A DNA stretch of 64,000 nt from Linepithema humile (GCF_040581485.1 NC_090129.1:18533264-18597263), one strand, 5' to 3'; shown: positions 24,669-35,517, counted from the first letter of the stretch. The notes: a model not told the origin generated them from the letters alone. Numbers and translations: made by a program.

Positions 24669-25770
24669 ATATGTAAATTATATATAAATTAAAATACTAA
24701 ATTATTTAAAATTCACAATTTTTCAAAATGATTGCAAAGATCGGAGCCAAACTACACAATGCAATGTTAATAAGATCGAGTAAGTCTTCCTTATGTTATA
24801 TGTAAATTATATATAAATAAAAATGCTACATTATTTAAAATTTACATTTTTTTTAAATGTCAGCAAAGATCGAAGCCAAATTACGTAATGCAATGTTAAT
24901 GAGATCGAGTAAGTCTTACTCTATTTGCGGACATTTTAAAGAATTGTGAATTTTAAATACTGCAGTATATTTATATACAGGGTTTCCGATAATTGCTGAA
25001 TCACCTCTCGAGTGCAGGTAGAGCGGGTTAAACCGAGTAGAAAAGTCTTCTATCATTTTGCGATTTTTGCAATAATTAATGAGAAATTAATTAAAGAAGA
25101 TCGGCCAATTTGCGCAAGTCTAAGCGCGCGGCGAGAAGAGACAGCCCGTTGTTACGTGGTCGCTAGGACGCAAGGATCTAGCGTTACACACCGCTCGAAT
25201 GTGCCGTTGTCATTTGTAAAGCGCTCCTCCCAACGATTTATCGCGCGCCTAGTAACCAAATAACAGTGGGCTGTATCGCCATGGGTCTCTTCTCGCCGCG
25301 CTCTTAAACTCGCGCGAATTAACCGATATTTTTTAATTAATTCCTCATTAATTATTGCAAAAATCGCAAAATGATAGAGGACTTTTCTATTCGGTTTAAA
25401 CCGCTCTGCCTACACCCGAGAGGTGATTCAGCAATTATCGGACACTTTGTATATCCATCGGCCACATTGATTGTTTTCGCCAAATGTTAATATGACTTCG
25501 TCGGCTACATCGATTTTTTTCGCAATGCAATGTTAATGAGATCGAGTAAGTCTTCTTTATATTATATGTAAATTATATATAAATAAAAATTCTACATTAT
25601 TTAAAATTTACACTTTTTTTAAGTGTCATCAAAGATCGGGGCCAAATTACGCAATGCAATGTTAATGAGATCAAGTAAGTCTTACTCTATTTGCGGACAT
25701 TTTAAAGAATTGTGAATTTTAAATACTGTAGTATATTTATATATATATCCATCGGCCACATCGATTGTAT
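24669..25770 (+). repeat. Local tandem duplication of ~125-250-bp units
   Basis: Units contain TGTAAATTATATATAAAT, a CTACATTATTTAAAAT block, CAAAGATCGGGGCCAAA and AATGTTAATGAGATCGAGTA. Full or partial units occur at about 23690-23815, 24669-24795, 24796-24975, 25520-25562 and 25563-25750. The last two larger units also share a tail, TTTGCGGACATTTTAAAGAA up to CCATCGGCCACAT, which is the inner edge of the FAS inverted repeat. The first of the two larger units is interrupted by the element at 24976-25451 and the second is not. Confidence 0.8.
24976..25451. mobile_element. 476-bp foldback/MITE-like element (family A, copy 2)
   Basis: Inverted ends beginning TACAGGGTTTCCGATAATTG, with long inverted arms. 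It is related to 6991-7455 over internal blocks including AAGGATCTAGCGTTAC and GCGCTCCTCCCAACG. The uninterrupted target is visible at about 25735-25755 (TATTTATATATATATCC), so the insertion came after the local tandem duplication. It has no transposase. Confidence 0.85.
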
Positions 25771-25831
25771 GCAACGCATTTATTGTATTCAAAAGATTAA
25801 ACGCATTGAACTACATTTATATTATTTAAAT

Positions 25832-26007
25832 CAGTGTTGTCAGCTATTTGCAACTTTCGGCCGGATTTCTCGATGCACGCCTACTGCTCCCCCTCCTACT
25901 GCTCGCGCGTTGTCAACGCGCGTTGTCAACGCGCGAGCAGTAGGAGGGGGAGCAGTAGGCGTGCATCGAGAAATCCGGCCGAAAGTTGCAAATAGCTGAC
26001 AACACTG
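25832..26007. mobile_element. 176-bp palindromic hAT-like MITE with 8-bp target duplication
   Basis: The element begins CAGTGTTGTCAGC and ends with its exact complement. The two arms of about 80 bp are perfectly complementary, around a centre of repeated CGCGCGTTGTCAA. The 8-bp target ATTTAAAT is duplicated at 25824-25831 and 26008-26015. The homologous point in the other FAS arm, 18260-18267, has ATTTAAAT once. An 8-bp duplication and CAGTG termini fit the hAT superfamily. Insertion is confirmed by the empty site and post-dates the FAS duplication. Confidence 0.93.
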
Positions 26008-26239
26008 ATTTAAATGTTTATTTAATGAGATATATTGTTTCTTACGGTAAAAAAATTTACTTATTCTAAAACCAGCGTAGTTCATTATTTAGAATTATGT
26101 AATTTATTATGTAATTAGCTCATATAACTAAAAATTATAATAATTTTCTATTAGATATATACAACTGGTCCCAAAATTCTTATTTTTATATATCATATTT
26201 TCGCGTTTCTCAATGCAACAGATAGTAAAATAAATAAAA

Positions 26240-26588
26240 CCTTGATGGAAATATTTTTCTGGAAATATAACGAAATTTTGCTGAAATGTATTTGAAAATT
26301 TCTCTCAATTAACCCCATTAATTAATTTTATAAATATTTTAGCAATTTTTCATTAAAGAGTAACAGTTTTCAGTTTAATTCAATAAATTTCATAATGATA
26401 ATTATTTCAAAACTCTTTTATTACTTTTCAGCAGTATATTTTAACTTTCCTTATATTTCATAGTATTACATTAAATTTTCATACGGAAAATTATGATTTA
26501 TTTTGAAATATATTCAGTAATTTTTTAAAAACTTTTATTTTACTTTTTATTGATTTCATAATACTTTCAGCAAAATATTTCCATCAGG
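26240..26588. mobile_element. 349-bp TIR insertion in the upstream region of the FAS pseudogene
   Basis: Ends are near-complementary: CCTTGATGGAAATATTTTTC on the left and CAAAATATTTCCATCAGG on the right. The other FAS arm runs uninterrupted across this point (near 18037-18044), so the segment is an insertion specific to the right arm. It is AT-rich and non-coding. The target duplication is not clear. Confidence 0.8.
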
Positions 26589-27007
26589 AGAGTCTTTACT
26601 TTTAAAGGCAAATGATTGGAAATAACTGTATTTAAAATACGTGGCATTGATATTACACGATTACGAACCATTAATTATTATTCAGATCAATCAATTGTCT
26701 TTTTAATAATAAATTTATAATGTTCCTGCATAAGTAGTGAGGAAATAATTAACATATGTATGTCCTTTATATAAAAACAGGTAAAGTTTAAAAATAAGCT
26801 ATTAACTAGTGTCACGCAGTCGCAATCAGTTGCACAGGCAATCACGTAAGTTGAGTTTTAGAATCTTACTTAAATATTATCATTAAAAATTAAGAAAAAA
26901 AAGTGTGTAAATGTTAAAACGTAAAATAAAGATTATTTAAAATATCTGCAAAGCTGATATTGAAACTTTGTTAAAGTAAAGTAAAATTTACTATCGTTAG
27001 GGTTGAC

Positions 27008-30000
27008 ATGGACTCTAATAAAAAAGCCACGGTCATTGATGTCGAATCTGCAGATGACATCGTTATTTCTAGCATCGCCGGTAGATTTTCTAAATCGGAC
27101 AATATTACGCAGCTTCAAGAGAATCTATTTAACAAAGTAGATCTTAGATCAGATGAGGAACGACGATGGAATCATGGTAAAAACTTCTTCGTTCTATGAA
27201 TAAAAAATTATATTAAAAATATTCCATAGAAACATATAAAATTACTGTTCTATTTAAATTTCTTATTTATTGCCATAATTTCTCTTTTATCTAAACTTCT
27301 ATATTAGTTGGAACGAAAATAACTGTTCACTTATTACATACGGTTTAATATACAGGTCACCCAGATCTACCTCAACGTATGGGACTGATTAATAGTTGCG
27401 AGAAATTCGATGCAGATTATTTTGAAATTCCCTTCAACAAAGTCCATTTTATGGATCCTATGAGTAGGATGCTCATGGAACATACGTATGAAGCTATCGT
27501 TGACGCAGGAATAAATCCGAAAGATTTATTTGGAACGAAAACTGGAATTTTTATTGCAATGTGTTTTTCGGAGTTGGAGAAGACTTGGTTTTATGAAAAA
27601 GTACAGGTACGAAAAATTACTCTATCAAGCAAGAATATTGCACAAGCTTATAACATAAAAATTTTGATAAATAACATTTTTATATCATATTGTAAAAAAT
27701 GTACTTGTTTGTAAATCAGATCGTACAGTGCTCATACAATGAACATTTAAATTCTCTAAACTATTTATGTACACATTAGATAGCTGGCACTGCAGCTTTT
27801 AGATGTTACAAGCCTCTATACGCAAATCGGATGTCTCACTGGTTAAATATAACAGGACCATCTTGCACATTTGATTCCGCCTGCAGCTCAAGTGTCATAG
27901 CTTTGGAGAACGTTTATAGAAGTATCCGGTCAGGGCAGTGTGACGCAGCTACTGTCGGCGGTGTAACTCTTTGCATGCATCCTTATGTATCTTTGCAGTT
28001 TGCGAGACTTGATATTATACTTATTGAAACATTAATTTAGAATATAGAAAATAAAAAATATAAAAATTATTATCATCTAAATACTTTGGAATATATATAA
28101 AAATATATCTAAATTAAATTATATAACATAATTTTACAATTTCAGGAATTTTAGCACCTGACGGATTCTGCAAACCTTTTACCGACGATGCAAACGGTTA
28201 CATGCGTAGCGAGACAATCGGAGTCGCATTTTTACAAAAAACAAAAGTGGCTAAGAGAATTTATGCGACCATCGTCTACGGGAAAACTAATTGCGACGAA
28301 TACAAGGAACAAGGCATTACCTTCCCGTTGAGCAAAATGCAACAAACTTTACTTGAAGAGTTTTACAATGAATGCGGTGTTTCGCCGACTTAGGCTACAT
28401 GGAAGTTTACGGCACCGGTACTTATGTTGGTGATCCAGAAGAAATCAATGCACTCGAGCAGGTTTTCTGCAAGAGCAGACAAACTCCTCTATTAATCGGT
28501 TCTATCAAATCAAACTTGGGTCATTCTGAAGGTGCTAGTAGCATGTGTCAAATTGCTAAGGTAACAATAAGTATTATATGCATTATAATAGTAGCCGTCG
28601 ATTTTTATGATCGTAGATTTTTGAAATTTTTACACTTTACAAACAAAAATTTGTATAACATTTCTTTTGCTGCTAAATCATTAACAGTATCATGATAAAA
28701 AGATAAAAAACATTTATTAATTATTAAATAATTTAATAAAAAAATAAGAAGCAACAAGTTAACATTTAATTAACTTTTCGTAAGGTGATAATTGCAATAG
28801 AAACTGGCTTAATCCCGCCAAATATAAACTTCACACAAGTACAAAAAGGTGTTAAGGCTTTTGAAGATGAAAGTATACGCGTGGTGACCAACACAACACC
28901 GTGGACTTCTGGATTTATGGGTATCAATTCGTTCGGTTTTGGTGAAGCTAATTGCCACATCTTGATGCAAAGTAACACAAAGGAAAAGATCAATAAAGGA
29001 GCGCCGAATGATAATCTGCCCAGACTCGTTGTCCTGTCTGGATGTACCCAACAAGCAGTTGAATCATTTCCAAACGAGGTATATAAAAATTTTGCGGTTA
29101 CACAGTCAATGAAAGCACACTTACACCGCAAAAATTTGTATGTTAGATCGAGAACCGGCTGATAGACGTCGAATATGTACGGCTATTACACGATCTTTAC
29201 GCTGACGAGATGAAAAATCATCCTTACAGAGGATACGTAATTGTCGAATCTAAAACGCCGATCAAAGCAACAAAAGAAATACAATATTATTCAGATGAGA
29301 GAAAACCGATTTGTTTTGTGTTCTCCGGAATTGGATCGCAATGGGTTGGCATGGGTACGCATTCTTTTTTGCATATGTTAGAAAAGTGATTGCTTGCAAT
29401 TAAACTCAAATTTACATGTTAACAGGTCAAGCGCTGCTGCGATTCCCAGTATTTTCCAAAACCATAAAAAAATGCGATACAATTTTAAAAATGCATGGAA
29501 TGTATATCATTGACATATTAACGAGTAAACACAAAGATATTTTTAACGACATATTGAATTCACTTGTGGGCATCACCGTAATGCAGGTGATAAATTACTT
29601 TTACAAATTATATGCACGCAATTTCTGTAAATGTTTCTTGATAATTATAGAAAGAAACATTTTATTCCTATCTATCCTAGATAATCCTGTTCTTTTAAAT
29701 ATAAGAAAGATTTCAATTTTTTAATTTTCAGATCCATAACAAATATGTGCATATCTTACAAAGACTTATACTGGAAAATTCCGGACGAGTGGAGCATGGA
29801 GGACGCTGCAACGATTCTGTGCGCTTACGGCACGTGTTGTTACGGATTAATCGTCAAGGCGAATATGAAAAAGAGCGATACGGTACTTATCCACTCCGGT
29901 ACCGGTGCCGTGGGCCAAGCTGCGATTCATCTAGCGCATCACAAAGGTTGCGAGATATTCACCACCGTTGACACTCCAGAAAAGCGAAAATTTATCAGAG

Positions 30001-31879
30001 ACACGTTCCCGTTCATCCCAGAGAATCACATTGGAAATTCGCGCGACAACAGTTTTGAGCAAATGATACTTAGTCAGACCAACGGCCGTGGCGTAGACAT
30101 TATATTGAACTCGCTCGCCGAAGAGAAACTCCAGACGTCTATCCGTTGCCTCGCGAAGGGCGGGCGTTTTCTGAAAATAGGAAAATTCGATATAATAATC
30201 AATAATTTGTTAAATTTGTCGTTTCTTTCGAAAAGAATTTCATTTTACAGCGTTATGCTGGATAACATTCACAGCTCCAAAGAAACTAAAAGAACGTTTG
30301 AATTCGGTAATGGCCATAAATCTAGCGAATAGAGCTATTTAACCGATTGCCAGGAAGATTTTCGAAAAGGATGAAGTGGAGGCTGCATTCAGATACATGA
30401 CAGCTGGAAAGCATATAGGAAAGGTAAATCAATTTAGCTGGAATTAATTGTGACTTAATACGCGAGATCAATTAAAAATAAATCATAATGTATCAAATAA
30501 AAGCTTAGTTATAAATGAGTTAACGTACTTTTAGATAATCATAAAAATGCACGAAGAAGGTGAATCTATGAGCGCACCCATTCTTGCACTTGCACGTTAT
30601 TACTGTCTATCGAACAAATCGTACATCATCTTAGGCGGCTTGGATGGCTTCGGCTTAGAATTAGCCGACTGGCTGGTTGTTCGTGGCGCTCAGAATCTGG
30701 TGTTCATCTCGCGCGCCGGAGTAAAAAACGGATATCAGCAGATGAAGATCGATCTGTGGAAATCTTACGGAGTCAAATCATATCGAACGTCGATGTATCG
30801 GACGTCAAAGATTGCGAATATATGCTGAAATCGGCGGAAAAACTGGCACCGGTGGACGTTATATTCAACCTGACTGTGGTATTGAATGATAAAATTTGCC
30901 AGAATCAAACTGTAAAGACGTTTCAGGAGCCCTTCAAAGCGAAAGCTTGGGCCACGAAGAACTTGGACCATTTGAGAAAAATATGTCCTCAGCTTTGTCA
31001 CTTTGTTGTGTTCTGTTTGGTATCTTGCGGCAGAGTAAATGCCGGACAGACTAATTACGGCATGGCAAATTCCATCGTGAAGAGAATTTGCGAGAGAAGA
31101 GTGCAAGAGGGTTTGCACGGATTAGCGGTTCAATGGGGTGCGGTCGGCGATGTCGGCCTCGTGGCTGATATGCAAGACAACGATAAAGAAATGGTTATTG
31201 GTGGCACTTTGCAGCAAAAGATAACTTCCTGCATCGCGAAACTCGAGGACTTTTTGTTACAAAAGCAGCCTATAGTGGCGAGCATGGTTGTAGCCGAGAA
31301 GCGGTTGAACACTTTTGATGCATTCAGTATTGTCGAAACTGTGGCTAATATTATGAGTAAGTTAATAACATTAAAAAAATTAGACAATATAATTAATCAA
31401 TTTATTTGAATTTGAATTTATTTGATAAAAAAGATCAACGTGTTTAATTAAATATGATTAGAATATTTAATATAAACTAAGTAATTAAAACTAAATATAA
31501 AAAATTAATTAAATATAGATCTGAAGGACATGAGTACCGTGGCTCATCACATTCCTTTGTCCGAGCTTGGAATGGACTCGATGATGGCTGTAGAAATTAA
31601 ACAGACCTTGGAACGGGAGTATGAGATTTTCCTTACCGCGCAGGATATTCGCGATCTCAATTTCATTAAGCTCGCCAAAATGTTCGAGAAAGATGTGAAG
31701 AACGAGGAACTCACCGAGACAACAGGAAGGAAATTGCTCATTCGCATATCAGGCGACGATCAATTTATTCCCGATGTTTGTATAAAGCTTCCGACGAAAA
31801 AAAGCACGACGGAAAGCGAAATATTCCTATTGCCAGGTATAGAGGGTTGTGGAAACGTTTTTGATTTGCTGGTGCCAAA
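27008..31879 (+). pseudogene. Inverted FAS copy, degenerate, lacking exons 8-13 and 17-19
   Basis: Matches the intact FAS exon by exon and intron by intron. Copies of exons 1-7: 27008-27176, 27356-27606, 27780-28011, 28146-28560, 28785-29078, 29147-29354, 29426-29586; exon 14: 29732-30423; exon 15: 30535-31356; exon 16 (part): 31519-31879. Lesions: the exon 3 donor GT is AT; a 4-nt deletion near 28392 in exon 4 shifts the frame; the KS EAHGTGT is EVYGTGT, losing the first catalytic histidine; a fused intron replaces exons 8-13 near 29670; exon 14 has a 2-nt deletion and an in-frame TAA near 30340; the KR glycine motif GGLGGFG is GGLDGFG; exon 15 has 7-nt and 3-nt deletions. KS cysteine and ACP serine survive. 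It cannot encode a working synthase but could still be transcribed, since the upstream region was copied too. Confidence 0.95.
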
Positions 31880-31885
31880 TGGTAC

Positions 31886-32286
31886 ATAATTATGTAACTT
31901 TTATTACATTAAATTCTTAAAGAACATTTAAACAACATTATACTAAAAAAAAAATAAATGAAAAAAATTAAGATACAAATAAAATTTTACAAAATTTTTC
32001 TGTTTTTTATAAACTTGAAAAAACGTTTTTTAAATTATGGTTTCAAAAACGTTTTTGTCGAGTGGTTTCAAAAAGTCGTCTCTTCGTGATGCTTGACGGT
32101 TAAAAAACATTAGATACGGTTAGAAAACATTAGATACGTTTAGAAGACTTATATAAAACATACATGAGCTATTTGGGTGACGCACATCTTTATTTCTTTT
32201 CTGTCTCCACATATCTTTCATCTATTCATTTGATTATATGTAAATTATGTATAAATTAAAATACTACATTATTTAAAATACACAAT
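31886..32286 (+). repeat. Dispersed ~400-bp repeat, copy 2
   Basis: Second copy of the repeat at 23357-23733, same orientation, with small insertions. It begins within a few bases of where homology to FAS exon 16 ends (about 31879) and runs directly into the KR relic of the other FAS paralogue. It is therefore the likely site of the rearrangement that truncated the inverted copy. Confidence 0.85.
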
Positions 32287-32329
32287 ATCGCAGGGCCGAA
32301 TATGAAAAGATAAACGTCGCCCGTGATAT

Positions 32330-33215
32330 TTCAAACCGATAAAACTCGTATAATATATTAAATATTAGCTTTTACGGAATCTTTCATACCAAAGACCTGG
32401 ACGACACAAACGTTAGATAAACTATCTAGAAAGATCTATTTAAAACTTCGACATTTTGTAGTGTTTTCTTCTCTTTCTTGCGGAAGAGGGAACGTTGGGC
32501 AAATTAATCAGTGAAACGGCGAATTTGATTATGAAAAGAGTGTGCGAAAAAAGAGCGGAAGGATTACCCGGATTGGTAATTCAATGAGGACCTATAGGTG
32601 ACGTAGGTCTTCTCGTTGACATGCAAAAAGACGATACAGAGCTGCGGTGCTCTGCGGCAAAAAATATCTTTCTGCTTTGTAGAACTCGAGAAATTTTTAC
32701 TTCAAAACCGACCGATTGTAAGTAGTATGATTGTAAGTGAGAAAGAAATGGGTTTATCCAGATTATACAATATGGTGGAAATCATTGCTAATATTATGAG
32801 TAAGAATTAACATATAGATTTTTTTCTGTTATAGCCTTCTTAGATCATTATAACTTCCACATGCATTATTTATTTATCGCAGCATCCCATAAGTCATTAT
32901 TGCACATCTCAATGTATACACGAACACATACACTTGCATGTACAATATGTTATCAAATTTTTTTCCATATAATATGGTAAATCATAATATTCCTATGAAT
33001 TTTATATTACAGATATTAAAAATATAAAAATAATAAGTCAAAATATATCTTTGGCTAAACTTGGAATGGATTCAATGATGGCTGTAGAAATTAAACAAAC
33101 TTTAGAACGAGAATTTAATATTTTGTTCACTACACAAGAAGTATGGAACCTCACATTTGCAAAACTCAATAAAATATCTAATGTAGACGTTAATAGCATC
33201 AAGATATTATTATAA
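32330..33215 (+). pseudogene. Relic of a second FAS paralogue: KR end and ACP exon
   Basis: From about 32392 the translation follows FAS exon 15 (LRHFVVFSSLSCGRGN, then VCEKRAEGLPGL and GPIGDVGLLVDMQKDD). The residues differ from both other FAS copies, so this derives from an older paralogue. It is broken by a frameshift after GQINQ, a TGA at 32585-32587 where FAS has tryptophan, and further frame changes near 32650. The KR exon ends at 32799 with the same NIM/GT junction as FAS. An intron 32800-33012 is followed by the ACP exon 33013-33215 with KLGMDSMMAVEIKQTLE, closing in a TAA. No thioesterase follows. The 3' part is duplicated at 18398-18870. Confidence 0.88.
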
Positions 33216-34280
33216 ACTGAATTATTATAAGCTGAAGCAACTGATATGAATAAGCTGGATTTTACGAAACTTAGTTATTAAGAAACTGAATTACGAATGG
33301 TGATATAAACGATATAATGGTAACAAATGATAAAAAGTTTCTTTAGTTTAAGAATTTAATACTCTTTACTGGGAACGGAATCTGGTGCAACCTTTTGATG
33401 TGGAGGAGTGGGCAAGGTTTGATTAAAATTTAATATGTGTTTAAAAATTATTTAGTTATAAAAAAGATGAAGTTGTTGTTATTTATATTTTTAATGTAAG
33501 CAGCTAAATAAAAATTTAAAAAAAGAATTTGATTAATTATAATTACAATAAATAATTATATAATTAATTATATTTAAATAATTATTTGTATTGGATTGAT
33601 TAAAAAGTTTCTTCAAATTTTTCGATAAAAATAAATGCAAAGAGTATTTTTAATTGTTTTAAATTAATTTTAAACATTTAAAACTAATTTTGGCACTGTT
33701 CTACGCTAATTTTTACAACTGTTTGTGAAATTATTTACAATATTATTTCCCACACAGCACAAAACATCCTATGACATCTTAGGGATATCTCAATGTCCTG
33801 AGGATTACCTCAGGATGTCTTAACTTATGATGATTATGTCTAACATAAATACGCAGAGAAATTCTGTCCACCAACAAAGTTTTCGTTTTGGATTTTCGTT
33901 TTGATTTCGCTTTTCTAACAATAATAATGTAACGAAAGATGATTTGTCAGGTGAGACACATTGCAAGCATTCGAAGTGTGCCCTGCCGATAAATCAGCAG
34001 AGTGTTATGAAAATATGTTATTAAAAATATATAATTTAATAAGAAATAAACGAAGTGGAGTTGCCAATTAAAATATCAAAATTTAGTGATTAAATTTTTT
34101 AAAATAATATTGTGAGGATGTGATCTCAGTAGAAATTCGACCTAACATCATGTTTCTAACCTCCATCGTGACACAAATTTTGTTAACAACTATAGGCTCT
34201 AATTTTTACACTTGATATACCGGATGAAATGGACATTATAAAATAAAGCTCTGGATAATTTAATATATTCTAAAGTGATA
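33216..34280. other. Spacer between FAS relic and ankyrin gene
   Basis: AT-rich. To about 33530 it matches the flank of the fragment at 18.4 kb. At 33793-33820 there is a short inverted repeat built on CCTGAGG/CCTCAGG with ATGTC-like outer bases. A fragment at 33840-33885 (AAATACGCAGAGAAATTCTG) matches 5350-5395. The last 100-200 bp probably carry the promoter and 5' UTR of the ankyrin gene. Confidence 0.55.
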
Positions 34281-34323
34281 TTTGTACAAACCGAAATTTG
34301 CAATTATTTGTAATTTGACAATT

Positions 34324-35517
34324 ATGGAGAATCAAGTACATTCAGAGTTGATTATGAAGGAAGAACAGGACGAGGATGAGATAAAGGAAGGTCGAAATTC
34401 TACTGAAAGTGGCAAGAGCATCACACCCGACGCGTCAGCGATCGGCATACGACCAAAACCTCTTATTTGCAAACCTGAAAATGTGAGCATTGGTTGTAAG
34501 TCTGAGCCGATTGAGACTAAATGGCATTGGGCTCCAGGAGCATGGCAAGATGCTACTAGAACTAGTGCATTTCAACCATACAAGGTACTTTTCTCTCAAT
34601 CTGTTTCTGAAACATTTAAAAAATCAGGATATTCTTTGACAATACAATACCAATCAAATTGTGGACAGCATATTATTTATGGGACAACACTTTATTTAAC
34701 AATATTTTATTTCTAGCCACCTACCTTGCTCACAAATTTGCAACGAGGCAATACTCAAACTCAAATACATCAGCTCTATGTTGGAAATGATATCACGTTT
34801 CATACTTTAGCAGGTCAAGGGGAACTTACACCCGATCATATGCACTCGTGTAAAGTATATACTTTATACATCTTATTTTTATCTTTCATATACAATTGTA
34901 TTATCATTAAATAATTTATCTTTATGTGTAATACAGGTGCAGTAGATGCGACTGATGAAAATGATCTAACAGGATTGATGTGGGCGAGTGCTTATGGACA
35001 ATTAGGTAGCGCTAGGCAATTGCTCAAATGGAATTCCAACGTAAATTTTCATGGACCAAAATCAGCGACAAGTTTACATTTGGCAGCTGCTTACGGTCAT
35101 CATGATGTAGTTAAATTATTATTAAGTCATGGTGCGGATCCAAACGCATATGATGAAGTACGTATAACATTTTTTTCTTTCTTTTCTAACAAAATTTAAT
35201 ATCCAAAATGTTAGAACTCTTCTGTTATAGGATGGTAATACTCCATTAATATACGGAGCATATTTTGATCATCCACATGTATGCTACGAATTATTAACAA
35301 AAGGTGCAGAGGTAACAGTAACCAATTCTTCCAGTATAAGCGCTTACAAAGCAGCAATCATGAATAATTCGATGAATGGTAAGTAACATCTTTTTTTTAA
35401 ATTAAAAACTTAAAACAAATGATTTATTTATATTTTTTTATTTTTCTTGCAGCTAAAGCAGTTATCGAGAACCATTTGATACCACAAATTATAAATGCAG
35501 TATTCGATGATTTGTAA
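34324..35517 (+). CDS. Ankyrin-repeat protein of the ANKRA2/RFXANK family, 5 exons
   Basis: Exons 34324-34584, 34717-34849, 34937-35157, 35231-35378 and 35453-35517 join in phase to 828 nt, 275 residues plus stop. All introns are GT-AG and 73-132 bp. The N-terminus is acidic (MKEEQDEDE) and probably disordered. Then comes TNLQRGNTQTQ and an incomplete repeat (HTLAGQGELTP), followed by three clear ankyrin repeats at about residues 140-172 (LTGLMWASAYGQL), 174-206 (SLHLAAAYGHHDVVKLLLSHGADPN) and 207-238 (NTPLIYGAYFDHPHVCYELL), and a conserved-looking tail ending VFDDL. Family members are adaptors: RFXANK assembles with RFX factors on DNA, and ANKRA2 binds PxLPxI-type peptides of megalin and class IIa HDACs. 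Which role applies in an insect is not shown here. Longer readings of exon 1 would need a non-ATG start. Confidence 0.92.

Noticed and set aside
24669..25770. CRISPR-like array or satellite
   Set aside because: Only four or five irregular AT-rich units with unequal spacing in a eukaryotic locus; a local tandem duplication explains them.
34282..34323. Longer N-terminus for the ankyrin protein
   Set aside because: It would begin at TTG. The first ATG in frame is at 34324 and gives a sensible acidic start.
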